Positions 54,307-63,675 of a stretch of DNA of 64,000 nt are shown piece by piece. A model generated the notes under the pieces. The model had not been told where the DNA came from. It did not search any database and saw nothing but the letters and a program-made list of their open reading frames with translations. The stretch covers positions 11,104 through 75,103 of the forward strand of contig CAVSSS010000003.1 of assembly GCA_963730555.1 (NCBI GenBank), in the 5' to 3' direction. The stretch's first letter is position 1. Every line of letters begins with the position of its first letter. A program made the translations under genes and the position numbers. Origin of the DNA: Roseiarcus sp963730555. GTDB lineage: Bacteria > Pseudomonadota > Alphaproteobacteria > Rhizobiales > Beijerinckiaceae.

Positions 54307-55594
54307 CTATCTTCGCGCGGCGTCAAGCACGTCCTCGAACGTGCGCAATCCCGTCGTCGGCGCGTTGACGAGCACCGCCATGTTGCCGGGCTTGTGCTCA
54401 TTCTTCCACATCTTGGTGTGGGCGGCTGGGATCTCCGTCCAGGGAAAGACTTCCGACATGCAGGGGTCTATCCGCCGGTCGATCACAAATTTGTTGGCCG
54501 CCGAGGCCTGCTTGAGATTGGCGAAATGTGAGCCCTGAATACGCTTCTGCCGCATCCAGACAAAGCGCGCGTCAAAGGTGATGTTGAAGCCCGTCGTGCC
54601 GGCACAGAAGACCACCATGCCGCCGCGCTTCACCACGAAGCACGACACCGGGAACGTCTGCTCGCCCGGATGTTCGAAGACCGTGTCGACATCCTTCTTC
54701 TCGGTGATGTTCCAGATCGCCTTACCGAACTTGCGGGCCTCCGCCATGTAGGCGTTGTACTGAGGCGAATTGACCTTCGGCAGGGGGCCCCAGCAATTAA
54801 AGTCCTTGCGGTTGATGACGCCCTTGGCGCCGAGCGACATCACGTAGTCGCGCTTCGTTTCATCGGAGATGACGCCGATGGCGTTTGCGCCGGCCGCCGC
54901 GCAGAGCTGGACCCCGAACACGCCCAACCCCCCCGAGGCGCCCCAGACCAAGCACGTTGTCGCCGGGCTTCAGCCGATGCGGCTCGTGGCCGAACAGCAT
55001 GCGGTAGGCGGTGGCGAGGGTGAGCGTGTAGGAGGCCGCCTCCTCCCACGTCAGGTGCTTCGGGCGGGCCATCAGCTGACGGTCCTGCACCCGGCAGAAC
55101 TGGGCGAACGAGCCGTCCGGCGTCTCGTAACCCCAGATGCGCTGGGAGGCGGAGAACATCGGGTCGCCGCCGTTGCACTCCTCGTCGTCGCCGTCGTCCT
55201 GGTTGCAGTGGACGACGACCTCGTCGCCGACTTTCCACCGCTTGACCTTGGAGCCGACCGCCCAGACGATGCCGGACGCGTCGGAGCCTGCGATATGATA
55301 AGGGTTCTTGTGGACGTCGAGCGTGGAGACTGGCTCGCCGAGCGCCGCCCAGACGCCATTGTAATTGACCCCGGCCGCCATCACGAACACCAGCACGTCA
55401 TGGCTGTCGAGGGTCCATGTCGGCACGATCTCGACCTGCATGGATTGTTCCGGCGGTCCATGCCTCTCCTTGCGCACGACCCAGGCGTACATCGACGCCG
55501 GCACGTAGCCCAGCGGCGGAATCTCGCCGATCTCGTAGAGATCCTTGTTCAGCGCCGCGGCAAGCAACTCGGCGCCCATGGGGCGAGTGTTCAT
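54307..55594 (-). pseudogene. ccr: Crotonyl-CoA carboxylase/reductase, one frameshift
   Basis: Ccr reductively carboxylates crotonyl-CoA to ethylmalonyl-CoA with NADPH, the hallmark step of the ethylmalonyl-CoA pathway. ATG at 55594 with GAGGGAG upstream. First frame: LAAALNKDLYEIGEIPPLGYVP, NYNGVWAALGEPVSTLDVHK, YHIAGSDASGIVWAVG, ATAYRMLFGHEPHRLKPGDNVL. One extra G near 54948 (after GTGCTT) breaks it; the next frame continues VWGASGGLGVFGVQLCAAAG to the end LRTFEDVLDAARR. Otherwise every domain is complete (about 429 aa). Because the pathway gene ecm nearby also shows indels, sequencing error is quite possible. Confidence 0.88.
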
Positions 55595-55818
55595 GGCTCC
55601 CTCAGGGGGTCCGCACTGCGCCGGGAACTGTAACGGTTTCATCTGTTGCGGCGCACAATTAACCAATGCGCTTTGAACGCGGGAAAATCAATCCGACTTT
55701 TGGTCAACGGTTTCGCTTGTCCGTGATGGAATTTACGCCGCAGCAGGAAATCAAGCGTAAGCAAATCGGATCGGCCCTGGATAGTTCAGCGGTCGAGGCG
55801 GGATAGGGACCTGCGGCA

Positions 55819-56124
55819 ATGTCGAGCTGGCCGTTGTTGGAATTCGTTGAGGATCTCGCGGGTTTCGATTTCGTAGCGCTTTTGCTCGGCGCAGTTGTCG
55901 TATTCTTCTCTATCGGCTTTGCGATCGACTACATCGTCGGCCGTTACGGAATGGGTCCCTACTGGAGCGGTTTCTACGCGATGCTCGGCGCCTATGCGGG
56001 GCTTTGTATTCGCGATTGGTGGCTCCAACCCTACGCCGGCTACGATCCCTATCTGACGACCATCGCGATCGCCGCCGGGTTGCTGACCACAGTTGTGACG
56101 GTCACCGCGGTCGCCAAACGCTGA
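55819..56124 (+). CDS. Small integral membrane protein
   Basis: 101 aa, no named family. Three hydrophobic segments: FVALLLGAVVVFFSIGFAIDYIVG, YWSGFYAMLGAYAGLCI and LTTIAIAAGLLTTVVTVTAVA, with the central WWLQPYAGYDPY loop. It lies between ccr and ecm, divergent from ccr, and begins with GGGACCTGCGGCA before the ATG (weak ribosome site). Role unknown; small membrane proteins with GYDPY loops occur widely in Hyphomicrobiales. Confidence 0.65.
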   Translation: MSSWPLLEFVEDLAGFDFVALLLGAVVVFFSIGFAIDYIVGRYGMGPYWSGFYAMLGAYAGLCIRDWWLQPYAGYDPYLTTIAIAAGLLTTVVTVTAVAKR

Positions 56125-56325
56125 ATCCGGCGAGTCGAATCCTTCCCCGGGCGTCGAACCAAAGGCAAATCGAAAAGAGCGGTTAATCGCCGCCGCGATA
56201 GCGATGCGTCGCCTTGAGTGAGGTTGTGGCGTCGCGCGATCTTTTCTGTAATTGTGCTCTGCACAATTCTTCGGCGAGGGCGCTAGGGCCGACGCCGGCC
56301 GCGAGCGCCTAAAGCGAGCGAATGA

Positions 56326-58517
56326 ATGGCGCAGGCGAATACACCAACGACGGCGTCGCGTCGCGACGAGCCCTGGATCTTCCGCACCTACGCCGGCCAT
56401 TCGACCGCGCGGGAATCGAACAAGCTCTATCGCCAGAACCTGGCCAAGGGGCAGACCGGGCTGTCCATCGCCTTCGACCTGCCGACCCAGACCGGGCTCG
56501 ACAGCGACCACATTCTGGCGCGCGGCGAGGTGGGCAAGGTCGGCGTCGCGATCTCCCATATCGGCGACATGCGCGCTCTGTTCGAGGACATTCCGCTCGC
56601 GTCGATGAACACGTCGATGACCATCAACGCCACCGCGCCCTGGCTGATGGCCCTCTACATAGCCGTCGCCGACGAGCAGGGCGCGCCCCGCAGCCAGCTT
56701 CAGGGGACGACCCAGAACGACATCATCAAGGAATATCTGGCCCGCGGGTCCTACGTCTTCCCGCCCGAGGCCTCGCTCCGGCTGACCAAGGACATGATCC
56801 TGTTCGGCGCCAAAGAAACGCCGAAGTGGAACCCGATGAACGTCTGCTCCTACCACCTGCAGGAAGCCGGGGCGACGCCGGTCCAGGAGCTTGCCTACGC
56901 GCTCGCCACGGCGATCGCCGTGCTCGATCGGGTCCGCCAATCGGGCGAGGTCGACGAGGAAGGCTTTGCGGAGGTCGTCGGCCGGATATCGTTCTTCGTC
57001 AACGCCGGCATGCGCTTCGTGACCGAGCTCGCCAAGATGCGCGCCTTCGTCGAATTGTGGGACGAAATCACCCGCGATCGCTTCGGCGTCCAGGATCCTT
57101 CCAAACGCCGCTTCCGCTACGGCGTCCAGGTCAATTCGCTCGGACTGACCGAGCGGCAGCCTGAGAACAACGTCTATCGCATTCTCATTGAGATGCTGTC
57201 GGTGGTCCTGTCGAAGAAAGCGCGCGCCCGCGCCGTGCAATTGCCGGCGTGGAATGAGGCGCTCGGCCTGCCACGGCCGTTCGACCAGCAATGGTCGCTT
57301 CGTCTGCAGCAGATCATGGCCTACGAGACCGACTTGCTGGAATTCGGCGACATTTTCGACGGAAGCCAACGGAGGTGGAAGCGCTGGTCGCCGGGCTGAA
57401 GAGCGAGGCGCTCGCGGAAATCGCCGCATCGACGCCATGGGCGGCGCGGTCAAGGCGATCGAGACGGGTGCCTCGAAAGCGAAGCTCGTCGAATCCAACA
57501 CCCGCCGCCTCGAGCGAATTGAGCGCGGCGAGCAGATCGTCGTCGGCGTGAACGATTTCACCAATTCCGAGCCTTCGCCACTGACGGCTGGCGAGAGCTC
57601 AATCATGGTTCCCTCGGCCGCAGCGGAGGCCGACCAGGTAGCCCGGCTCGAGGCGTGGCGGGCTGAACGCGACGAGGGGCGCGTACGCGGGGCGCTCCAC
57701 GCGCTCAAGCTCGCGGCCGCAAGCGGCGCGAATATCATGCCTGTCTCGATCGAGGCGGCCAAAGCCGGCGCCACGACGGGCGAATGGGGCGACGCGCTCA
57801 GGGTGGAGTTCGGCGTCTTTCGCGCCCCGACTGGCGTTTCGCCGCGCGCGCGTCAGGAGGCAGCGGACCTCGACCCGTTACGCGGAGAGGTCGAACGCGT
57901 CTCGCTCAAGCTCGGTCGCCGGCATCCGGTTCCTGGTCGGCAAGCCGGGCCTCGACGGCCATTCCAACGGCGCCGAGCAGATTGCGGCGCGCGCCACGGA
58001 CGCCGGCATGGACGTCGTCTACGACGGCATCCGCCTCACCCCGACCGAGATCGTCGAGGCGGCGAAGTCGGGCGTCCACTGCGTCGGTCTTTCGATCCTG
58101 TCGGGTTCGCATATCGCCCTCACTGAGGAGGTGCTTAACCTTTTGCGCGCGGCTGGACTCGAACGCGTGCCTTTAATCGTCGGGGGCATCATTCCCCCCG
58201 CCGACGCGGAGCGCCTGAAGGCGGCAGGGGTCGCCGCGGTCTATACGCCCAAGGATTTCGAGATCAACGGCATCCTGGGCGCGATCGTCAAAGAGGTCGA
58301 AGCGCGCTTTGACGCGGAGCGCAGGGTCTCCGGGGTAAGGACCGAACCGGACCCTCAGCAGTTGAAAACACGCAGGCGCCTGCGGAAGCGTGCGCCGCTC
58401 GCACGAGCGTCAGGTGACGTCGCGCTGGGGTTCCAATTGCCCTGCGGGGCCGTCCTCGCTAGAGGAGGGCCGACGCTGCCGCGCCCACACAGGAATCTCC
58501 TGGTGCGAGATCGATGA
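56326..58517 (+). pseudogene. ecm: Ethylmalonyl-CoA mutase, three frameshifts
   Basis: B12-dependent mutase converting ethylmalonyl-CoA to methylsuccinyl-CoA. The first frame holds the substrate domain: WIFRTYAGHSTARESNKLYR, GLSIAFDLPTQTGLDSDH, LQGTTQNDIIKEYLARGSYVFPP, YGVQVNSLGLTERQPENN. It shifts near 57370 (to TEVEALVAGLKSEAL), near 57425 (to DAMGGAVKAIETGASKAK) and near 57925 (to FLVGKPGLDGHSNGAEQIA). The cobalamin-binding DGHSNG motif followed by DVVYDGIRLTP separates it from methylmalonyl-CoA mutase. After about 58330 the open frame no longer looks like the family; the true stop is uncertain. Confidence 0.85.
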
Positions 58518-59746
58518 GCCAGTTTTCCTTCCGGTTCCCGCGCGCTTATCGATTGAAGCCGGTCGCTCAAAGGGAGGAGGACGCCCTTTCGCTGCTCAGG
58601 ATCGGCGCCGGCCGCCAAGGCGTTCTCGCGCCTTATTCGCCGGGCCTCAATTATGTCGTCGTCTCGAGAAGGGATGCCGCCCTTCCGATCGAGAGCGGCG
58701 ACTTTCGTGTCGAGACGTTGGGCGCTTTGTCATCCCTGTGGGCGCGGCTGCGCTTGGCGTTCTTGTTCAAGAAAAGGAAGTATTTGAAGTACGAAGAGTT
58801 TTCCCTTTTCTCGACCGGCCCCAAAGCCGAACGCCAGCCGCTTTACAAGGTACAATCAGCGATGCAATAAACCTTGGCGTCGCGGCCGATGCCGATCTCG
58901 TCGCCAAGCATCCGGAACTTCTCGACGGGTGGCCGGCGGAGATCGGTCCGGCGCGCCAAGTGACGGATCGTCCCGCCGATGCGCCGGTGGCCGATCGTCG
59001 CCCATATCTACTATGAGGATACTTGGCCCGACATCGCAGGCGCGCTCCGCGGCCTTACGATCCCCTTCGATTTGATTGTTACAACAGTTGCGGGTCGCGA
59101 GGGGCTGATCGAGTCAATTCAGCGCAGCTATCCTCGGGCCCAAATTGAGATCATGGAGAACCGTGGCCGCGACATTGGCCCGTTCCTCACCCTGCTCGAA
59201 CGCGGCCTGCTCGATGGCTACCGCTACATTTGCAAGATTCATGGCAAGAAATCGATCGACGGCGGCCGCAAGACCTACATGGGCGAGATGTGGCGACGTC
59301 GGCTGCTGTTCGATCTCCTAGGCGCGCCGGGCGCTGCAAGCGCCGCCATCGACATGTTCGAGCGCGACCCGTCGATTGGGATGATCGGCCCGAGAGCGTT
59401 CCGACTGCCAAACGCCAGTTATCCCGAGGATCTGTCCTGGTCGGCCAATCGCCCGATGACGTTGAAGATCGCCGAGCGTATGGGCGTCCCGTCCGCTAAG
59501 TTCCAACTCGATTTCTTCGGCGGAACAATGTTCTGGGTTCGCCCCGAGGCGTTGAAGCCGTTGAGGGACCTACGCCTTGCCGCCGACATGCCTTACGAGA
59601 GCGGGTTGATCGACGGGGACCTGCCGCATGCGCTTGAACGTGTCTTGGCGACTTCGGTTCTAGTGGCGGGCTACAAGCTCGCCAACTGCGACGGTGTGGG
59701 GTTGGTGTATCCAGCTCCTCTCGCTGAAGCTGGCGGCGAGAATTGA
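58514..59746 (+). pseudogene. Rhamnan synthesis protein F-like gene, probable frameshifts
   Basis: The last 256 codons (from 58979) match the RgpF/rhamnan-synthesis-F family of glycan-assembly proteins: IYYEDTWPDIAGALRGLTIPFDLIVTT, ENRGRDIGPFLTLLERGLLDGYRYICKIHGKKS, and FFGGTMFWVRPEALKPL. Just upstream another frame reads LVAKHPELLDGWPAEIGPARQ, a typical preceding segment, and the frame starting at ATG 58514 (SQFSFRFPRAYRLKPVAQREED) appears to be the N-terminus. Joining all requires shifts near 58850 and 58975. Alternatively 58514-58870 and 58979-59746 are two separate genes. Function: probably cell-surface polysaccharide synthesis. Confidence 0.6.
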
Positions 59747-59944
59747 ACGCGGCCAATTGGGTTCGGTTTGCCAAAATTGAGCTGATATTGAGCATTGCGG
59801 CTGGGGATTTACCCTTACTGATCAGTTATTTACGAAAGCCCCGCCCCCTGCTCGCGCAGCACCGGCAATCTTCCGTGAACCTCGATCCCTTCATCGTCCA
59901 GTCCTTCCTTTGATCCGCTCCCCGAAAACTCGACCGTTCAAGGC
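59747..59944. other. Non-coding interval before the second IS nest
   Basis: 198 bp between the RgpF-like gene and the left end of IS3-family element B. No hairpin terminator or gene recognised. Confidence 0.35.
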
Positions 59945-59991
59945 TAGAGTTTTCCGCGGTATTTTCTCCTGGCTAGGAGGAGCGGAAGACG

Positions 59992-60258
59992 ATGAAAGCA
60001 TCACAGTTCTCGGACGCCCAGAAGGCGTTCATTCTCCGGCAGGGGAACGACGGCGTTCCGGTTGCCGACATCTGCCGGAAGGCTGGAATCAGCCAGGCGA
60101 CCTACTTCAATTGGAAGAAGAAGTACGAGGGCCTGCAGCCGCCGGAGATGCGGCGGCTGAAACAGCTCGAGGACGAGAACGCGAAGCTGAAGAAGATCGT
60201 GGCGGATCTGTCGCCGGATCGTGAGATGCTTCAGGACGTCATCCGCCGAAAAATCTGA
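59992..60258 (+). CDS. IS3-family transposase OrfA (element B)
   Basis: 88-aa OrfA with helix-turn-helix FSDAQKAFILRQGNDGVPVADICRKAGISQATYFNWKKKYEG and a coiled coil LKQLEDENAKLKKIVADLSPDREMLQDVI. GGAGGAG precedes the ATG. An A-rich slip site (CGAAAAATCTGA) at its end would allow the -1 shift into orfB, as usual in the family. Confidence 0.92.
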   Translation: MKASQFSDAQKAFILRQGNDGVPVADICRKAGISQATYFNWKKKYEGLQPPEMRRLKQLEDENAKLKKIVADLSPDREMLQDVIRRKI

Positions 60259-61007
60259 GGCCTGTTCGCAAGCGCGAGCTGGCGACGACGGTCTGTGACG
60301 AATGGGGCGTATCGATCAGGCGCGCGTGCGGCGTCCTGGAGTTCGATCGTTCGACCTATCATTACAGATCCCGTCGCCGCGAGCAGGCCGGTCTCGAGCT
60401 CGGATCAAAGAGATTTGCGCTACCCGGGTCCGGTACGGCTATCGGCGCGTCCATGTTCTTTTGAGGCGCGAGGGATGGGAGATCAATTTGAAGAAGACCC
60501 ATCGGATTTACAACGAATTGGGCCTGCAACTGCGCAACAAGACGCCGAAGAGAAGAGTGAAGGCGAAGCTGCGCGACGATCGTCGCGCAGCTTCCACATC
60601 CAACGAGGTCTGGGCCATGGACTTCGTCCATGACCAATTGGCTACCGGTCAGAAGATCCGCGTCCTCACCGTCGTGGACACGTTCAGCCGTTTCTCGCCT
60701 GCGATTGATCCGAGGTTCAGCTATCGGGCCGAAGACGTTGTCGCGACCCTGGAACGAGTCTGCGACGCAATGGGCTATCCGAAGACGATTCGGTCGACCA
60801 AGGTTCCGAGTTTGTCAGCCGGGACCTCGATCTCTGGGCCTATACGAGGGGCGTGACCCTGGACTTCTCACGGCCTGGCAAGCCAACCGACAACGCCTTC
60901 ATCGAAGCGTTCAATGGCCGTCTGCGAGCCGAGTGCCTGCGGTCTTAGGCAGCAAATGCACCAAGATTCGGATTGCTCCTGGGCGGCTGAAGCCGGATGT
61001 TTGAGTC

Positions 61008-61475
61008 ATGACAGAACCGTTGATTATTCAGTCGCTCAAAGACAAGCGCGGGGAGATCCATGGGCGGATCGCAGCCTATCAGGCGCAGATCGCGCAGGCG
61101 AAACATGACCTGGCCCATATCAATGCATCGATCCGGCTGTTTACCGACCCCGAGCATCAACGGGCGCGGTATATGGTCAGCCACGGCTTTTTCAAGAAGG
61201 GCGAGATCGCCGATATCTGCCTGCGCCATCTCGAGATCGATGGCGAGATGTCCACACGGGAACTAGCCGAGCGGGTGATGATCGAGCGCAAGCTGGATGC
61301 GACGGACACGACGCTCAGAAATTCGGTCGTCTTCAAGGTCGTCCAGTCCCTTCGTCATGCGGCCAGACGCCAGCTGGTTCGCATGGTCGAGAAGCGCAAA
61401 GGGATTTGTCACTGGGTGGCCGGCGACGCCGTTACGCTGCGCGTCGTTGCCAATAGCCGGACCACGTCCGGCTGA
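61008..61475 (+). CDS. IS1595 passenger gene, intact copy
   Basis: 155-aa protein of unknown function carried by the IS. The N-terminal 40 residues predict a coiled coil (SLKDKRGEIHGRIAAYQAQI, then QAKHDLAHINASIRLF). The middle and end look like a winged-helix DNA-binding region (EIADICLRHLEIDGEMSTRELAERVM, then SLRHAARRQLVRMVEKRKG, ICHWVAGD). Such genes occur in some IS1595-family subgroups as non-transposase cargo; a regulatory role on transposition or host genes is inferred only. Convergent with the transposase gene and overlapping its 3' end by 44 nt. Confidence 0.75.
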   Translation: MTEPLIIQSLKDKRGEIHGRIAAYQAQIAQAKHDLAHINASIRLFTDPEHQRARYMVSHGFFKKGEIADICLRHLEIDGEMSTRELAERVMIERKLDATDTTLRNSVVFKVVQSLRHAARRQLVRMVEKRKGICHWVAGDAVTLRVVANSRTTSG

Positions 61476-62394
61476 TTGGAGCGGCGAGCGCATCAAGGAT
61501 CAACCGATCAGCCAGCATGCCGTTGCTCTCCCTGCCGTGGTCCTCGAGCCAAGCGGCATGAGCGGCATAGGCGCTGAGATATTTGCCGCTCACCGCGTGA
61601 TGCTGGCCGCGGATCATTCGGCGCAGGCGGGAGAAATAGCTTTCGGCGAGATTGGTGTGGACGCCATTCTCGCTATAGGCCTCGGAATGATTGACCCGCT
61701 TGAGTTCAAAGCCGCTTGCCAACAAATCCCAATGGGCCACTTCGTCCGCCGACAGGATCGAACCTGGTTCCACCCGCGCATTGGCAAACTCAACGCCCTC
61801 AGCCTCGCGCAGAAAGCTCCGCGTCAGGGTGCGGCCGCCGCGCTGACGCAGCACAATCACGACCCTTCGCTTGCTGCTACGGTTCTTTAAAAGCCGGCGA
61901 TCGATACGATCCTTCGTGGCGTTGGTGGGACGGACATGACCACCAAAATAGGCGCCGTCGATCTCAACCTCGCCAGCAAGCCGTGCCTCGGCGGTTTCAT
62001 GCGCCATAGCCTCGCGCAGCTTGTGCATCAAGATGAAGGCGGTCTTGTACTGGACATCGAGATCGCGACTGAACTGCACCGCCGACAAGCCCTTCGAGGC
62101 GTTTACGAACAGACAGATCGCGCCGAGAAGGTCAACGAAGGAGAGCTTGTGCGAGGCGAAGATTGTGCCGGAGGTGGCGCTGAACTGATGGTGGCACGCC
62201 GCGCATTTGAACCGACGGCGCGCCTTCAGATCATAGGCCTCGAGGCAGCCGCATCTTGGGCAGACCGGCGATCCATTCGTCTCAGGCCAGCGCAAGGCGC
62301 AAAATCGCCGATAGGCCTTCTGCTCGCCGCCGGCATAAATTGACCTGACCGAAAGCGTACGCGCTGCCGCTGATAGGAGGAAATGCTGCGCCAT
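61432..62394 (-). CDS. IS1595-family transposase (ISXO2-like), copy 2
   Basis: Same 320-aa protein as at 46222-47184: zinc-binding CPRCGCLEAY...FKCAACHHQFS, then the ISXO2-like catalytic domain with EIDGAYFGG, SADEVAHWDL and NLAESYFSRLRR. Promoter-proximal base difference near 62410 (CTCGTA here, CTCGTG in copy 1). Its start lies about 115 bp inside the right inverted repeat. Confidence 0.93.
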   Translation of the reverse strand: MAQHFLLSAAARTLSVRSIYAGGEQKAYRRFCALRWPETNGSPVCPRCGCLEAYDLKARRRFKCAACHHQFSATSGTIFASHKLSFVDLLGAICLFVNASKGLSAVQFSRDLDVQYKTAFILMHKLREAMAHETAEARLAGEVEIDGAYFGGHVRPTNATKDRIDRRLLKNRSSKRRVVIVLRQRGGRTLTRSFLREAEGVEFANARVEPGSILSADEVAHWDLLASGFELKRVNHSEAYSENGVHTNLAESYFSRLRRMIRGQHHAVSGKYLSAYAAHAAWLEDHGRESNGMLADRLILDALAAPISRTWSGYWQRRAA

Positions 62395-62734
62395 TTGCTC
62401 TTGGCTCGTAAATCAATGTTCACTATATGTTCTCAATGCCAAAAAGGCAATATTGCGCTTCCACATCAGGCTTCCATGAAGCGAATTGGTGCATTTGCTG
62501 CCTAAGACCGAGTGCCTGAATGCCCACTGGTTCCTTACGCTTGCCGACGCCCGCCCAAAGTTGGAGGATTGGCGCAAGGACTACAACGAGGTTCGGCCGC
62601 ATGGGGCGATCGGCAACAGGCCCCCGGTTTCCCTCATAACTCCCGCCGGCGCACCCAGCCCGCCGACGTGACATAAACCGGGAAAACTCTACCTTCCGGC
62701 GGTCCAATGTTGGGTAGCGGACCACCTTCAGACC

Positions 62735-62774
62735 GGACTCTAGCTTCACCTGGAGGAAATCTCGGGGGTCACAG
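62735..62774 (-). mobile_element. End fragment of an IS3-family element A relative
   Basis: The 40 bp here, read on the minus strand (TGTGACCCCCGAGATTTCC..., then AGCTAGAGTCCGG), are identical to the left end of element A at 44721-44760. What precedes it towards 62692 is not element A sequence. So another copy of this IS, or a close relative, stood here and was largely removed when elements B and the IS5-family element came in. Confidence 0.75.
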
Positions 62775-62794
62775 TAGGCGACGCAAAGTCATTA

Positions 62795-63672
62795 GGCCAT
62801 GTGGACGAATTTTCGCCAGTCGACGCTTTTGGGATTCCCGCGGTGAATCAGGCATGATTCATCAGGACTCCGACCAATCAGAGGCCGGAGCCTATGTCGA
62901 CAAAGATGGATGATGACGATTGGGCGCACACGCTTGCGGTGTTCCGCGCCTGCCTGCCTCGGCGTGGACGGAAGGCCGCCGACGACCGCCGCTTCCTCGA
63001 GGCGCTTCATTTCTTCACCGTCGAGAACGTTCGCTGGCGCGCTCTGCCAGAGCGCTTCGGTCATTGGAACAGCGTGTGGAAGCGCTTCGATCGCTTGAGC
63101 AAGGCTGGCGTCTTCGAGGCCTTCTTCGACACGCTCGCGTCGATGAGCTCCACGGCCCATCTCCTTCAGATGTTCGACTCCACCGTCGTGCGCGCTCATG
63201 TATCGGCGGCCGGAGCAAAGGGGGGCAAGAAGGCCAGGCGCTCGCGCGCTCGCGTGGCGGCTTCACCACGAAAATCCACGCAAAATCGGACGCCTCCGGG
63301 GATATCATCGCCTTCGACCTGACCGGCGGCGAAGCCTTCGACGGGCGTCACTTCGAAACCCTGCTCGATATCGGGCCCGACATTCAGCCGCGCGCCGTCA
63401 TCTGCGGCAAAGGCTACGCCAGCAAGGCCAATCGGGATGCCGCAAGAGCGCGCGGCATCGCTCCGGTCATCCCGCACAAGGCGAACGAAAAGGACAAGCC
63501 AGCCTTCTTCGCACGAACCCTCTACAAAGCCCGCGCACGCATCGAGCAGGGCGTCGGACGGCTCAAGCGCTTCAAGCGCGTCGCGCTCCGCTGCGAAAAG
63601 ACCGAACGAAACTTCAGATCAATCGTCAGCTTCGCCGCCGGCCTCTGCTTGATCAAATTCGTCCACATGGCC
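62795..63672 (+). mobile_element. IS5-family (IS427-like) insertion sequence
   Basis: About 878 bp with inverted ends GGCCATGTGGACGAATTT at the left and AAATTCGTCCACATGGCC at the right, flanked on each side by TA, the target duplication typical of the IS427 group. Encodes a transposase in two overlapping frames. Its right end lies in the 3' end of a phage-type integrase gene. Confidence 0.88.
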
Positions 63673-63675
63673 TAG
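62894..63675 (+). CDS. IS5-family transposase, two-frame (OrfAB)
   Basis: First frame (from ATG 62894): WAHTLAVFRACLPRRGRKAADDRRFLEALHFFTVENVRWRALPERFG (DUF4096-like N-terminus) and LLQMFDSTVVRAHVSAAGAKGGK (first Asp). After A AAG GGG GGC (63217-63226) a -1 shift continues with GGFTTKIHAKSDASGDIIAF, AVICGKGYASKANRDAARARG (second acidic region), RIEQGVGRLKRFKRVALRCEK and CLIKFVHMA to the stop. Programmed frameshifting at such a G6 run is normal in the IS427 group, so this may be functional. Confidence 0.85.

Larger units (their letters stand above)
60940..62510. mobile_element. IS1595-family insertion sequence, copy 2
   Basis: 1571 bp, same 23-bp terminal inverted repeats as copy 1, flanked by the 8-bp direct repeat AGTGCCTG (60932-60939 and 62511-62518). 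Contains an intact transposase and an intact passenger gene. As copy 1 carries a 1-bp insertion in the passenger gene, copy 2 is the likely functional form, or both descend from a third copy. Confidence 0.95.
60255..62671 (+). pseudogene. IS3-family transposase OrfB (element B), frameshifted and interrupted
   Basis: Catalytic rve domain in pieces: LRPVRKRELATTVCDEWGVSIRRACGVLEFDRSTYHYRSRR (frame after the -1 slip), then a shift to RIKEICATRVRYGYRRVHVLLRREGW and VWAMDFVHDQLATGQKIRVLTVVDTFSRF, another shift near 60795 to DQGSEFVSRDLDLWAY and PTDNAFIEAFNGRLRAECL. The IS1595 element enters after Glu-Cys-Leu, and the protein resumes at 62511 with NAHWFLTLADARPKLEDWRKDYNEVRPHGAIGNRPP to the stop at 62669. 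Clearly dead even without the insertion. Confidence 0.88.
59945..62691 (+). mobile_element. IS3-family insertion sequence B, interrupted by IS1595
   Basis: Terminal inverted repeats TAGAGTTTTCC (59945-59955) and GGAAAACTCTA (62681-62691). Carries orfA and a damaged orfB. Minus the inner IS1595 and its duplication it is about 1.17 kb. It differs from element A in ends and protein sequence, so the two are separate IS3-family members. No clear direct repeat was seen at its borders. Confidence 0.87.
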
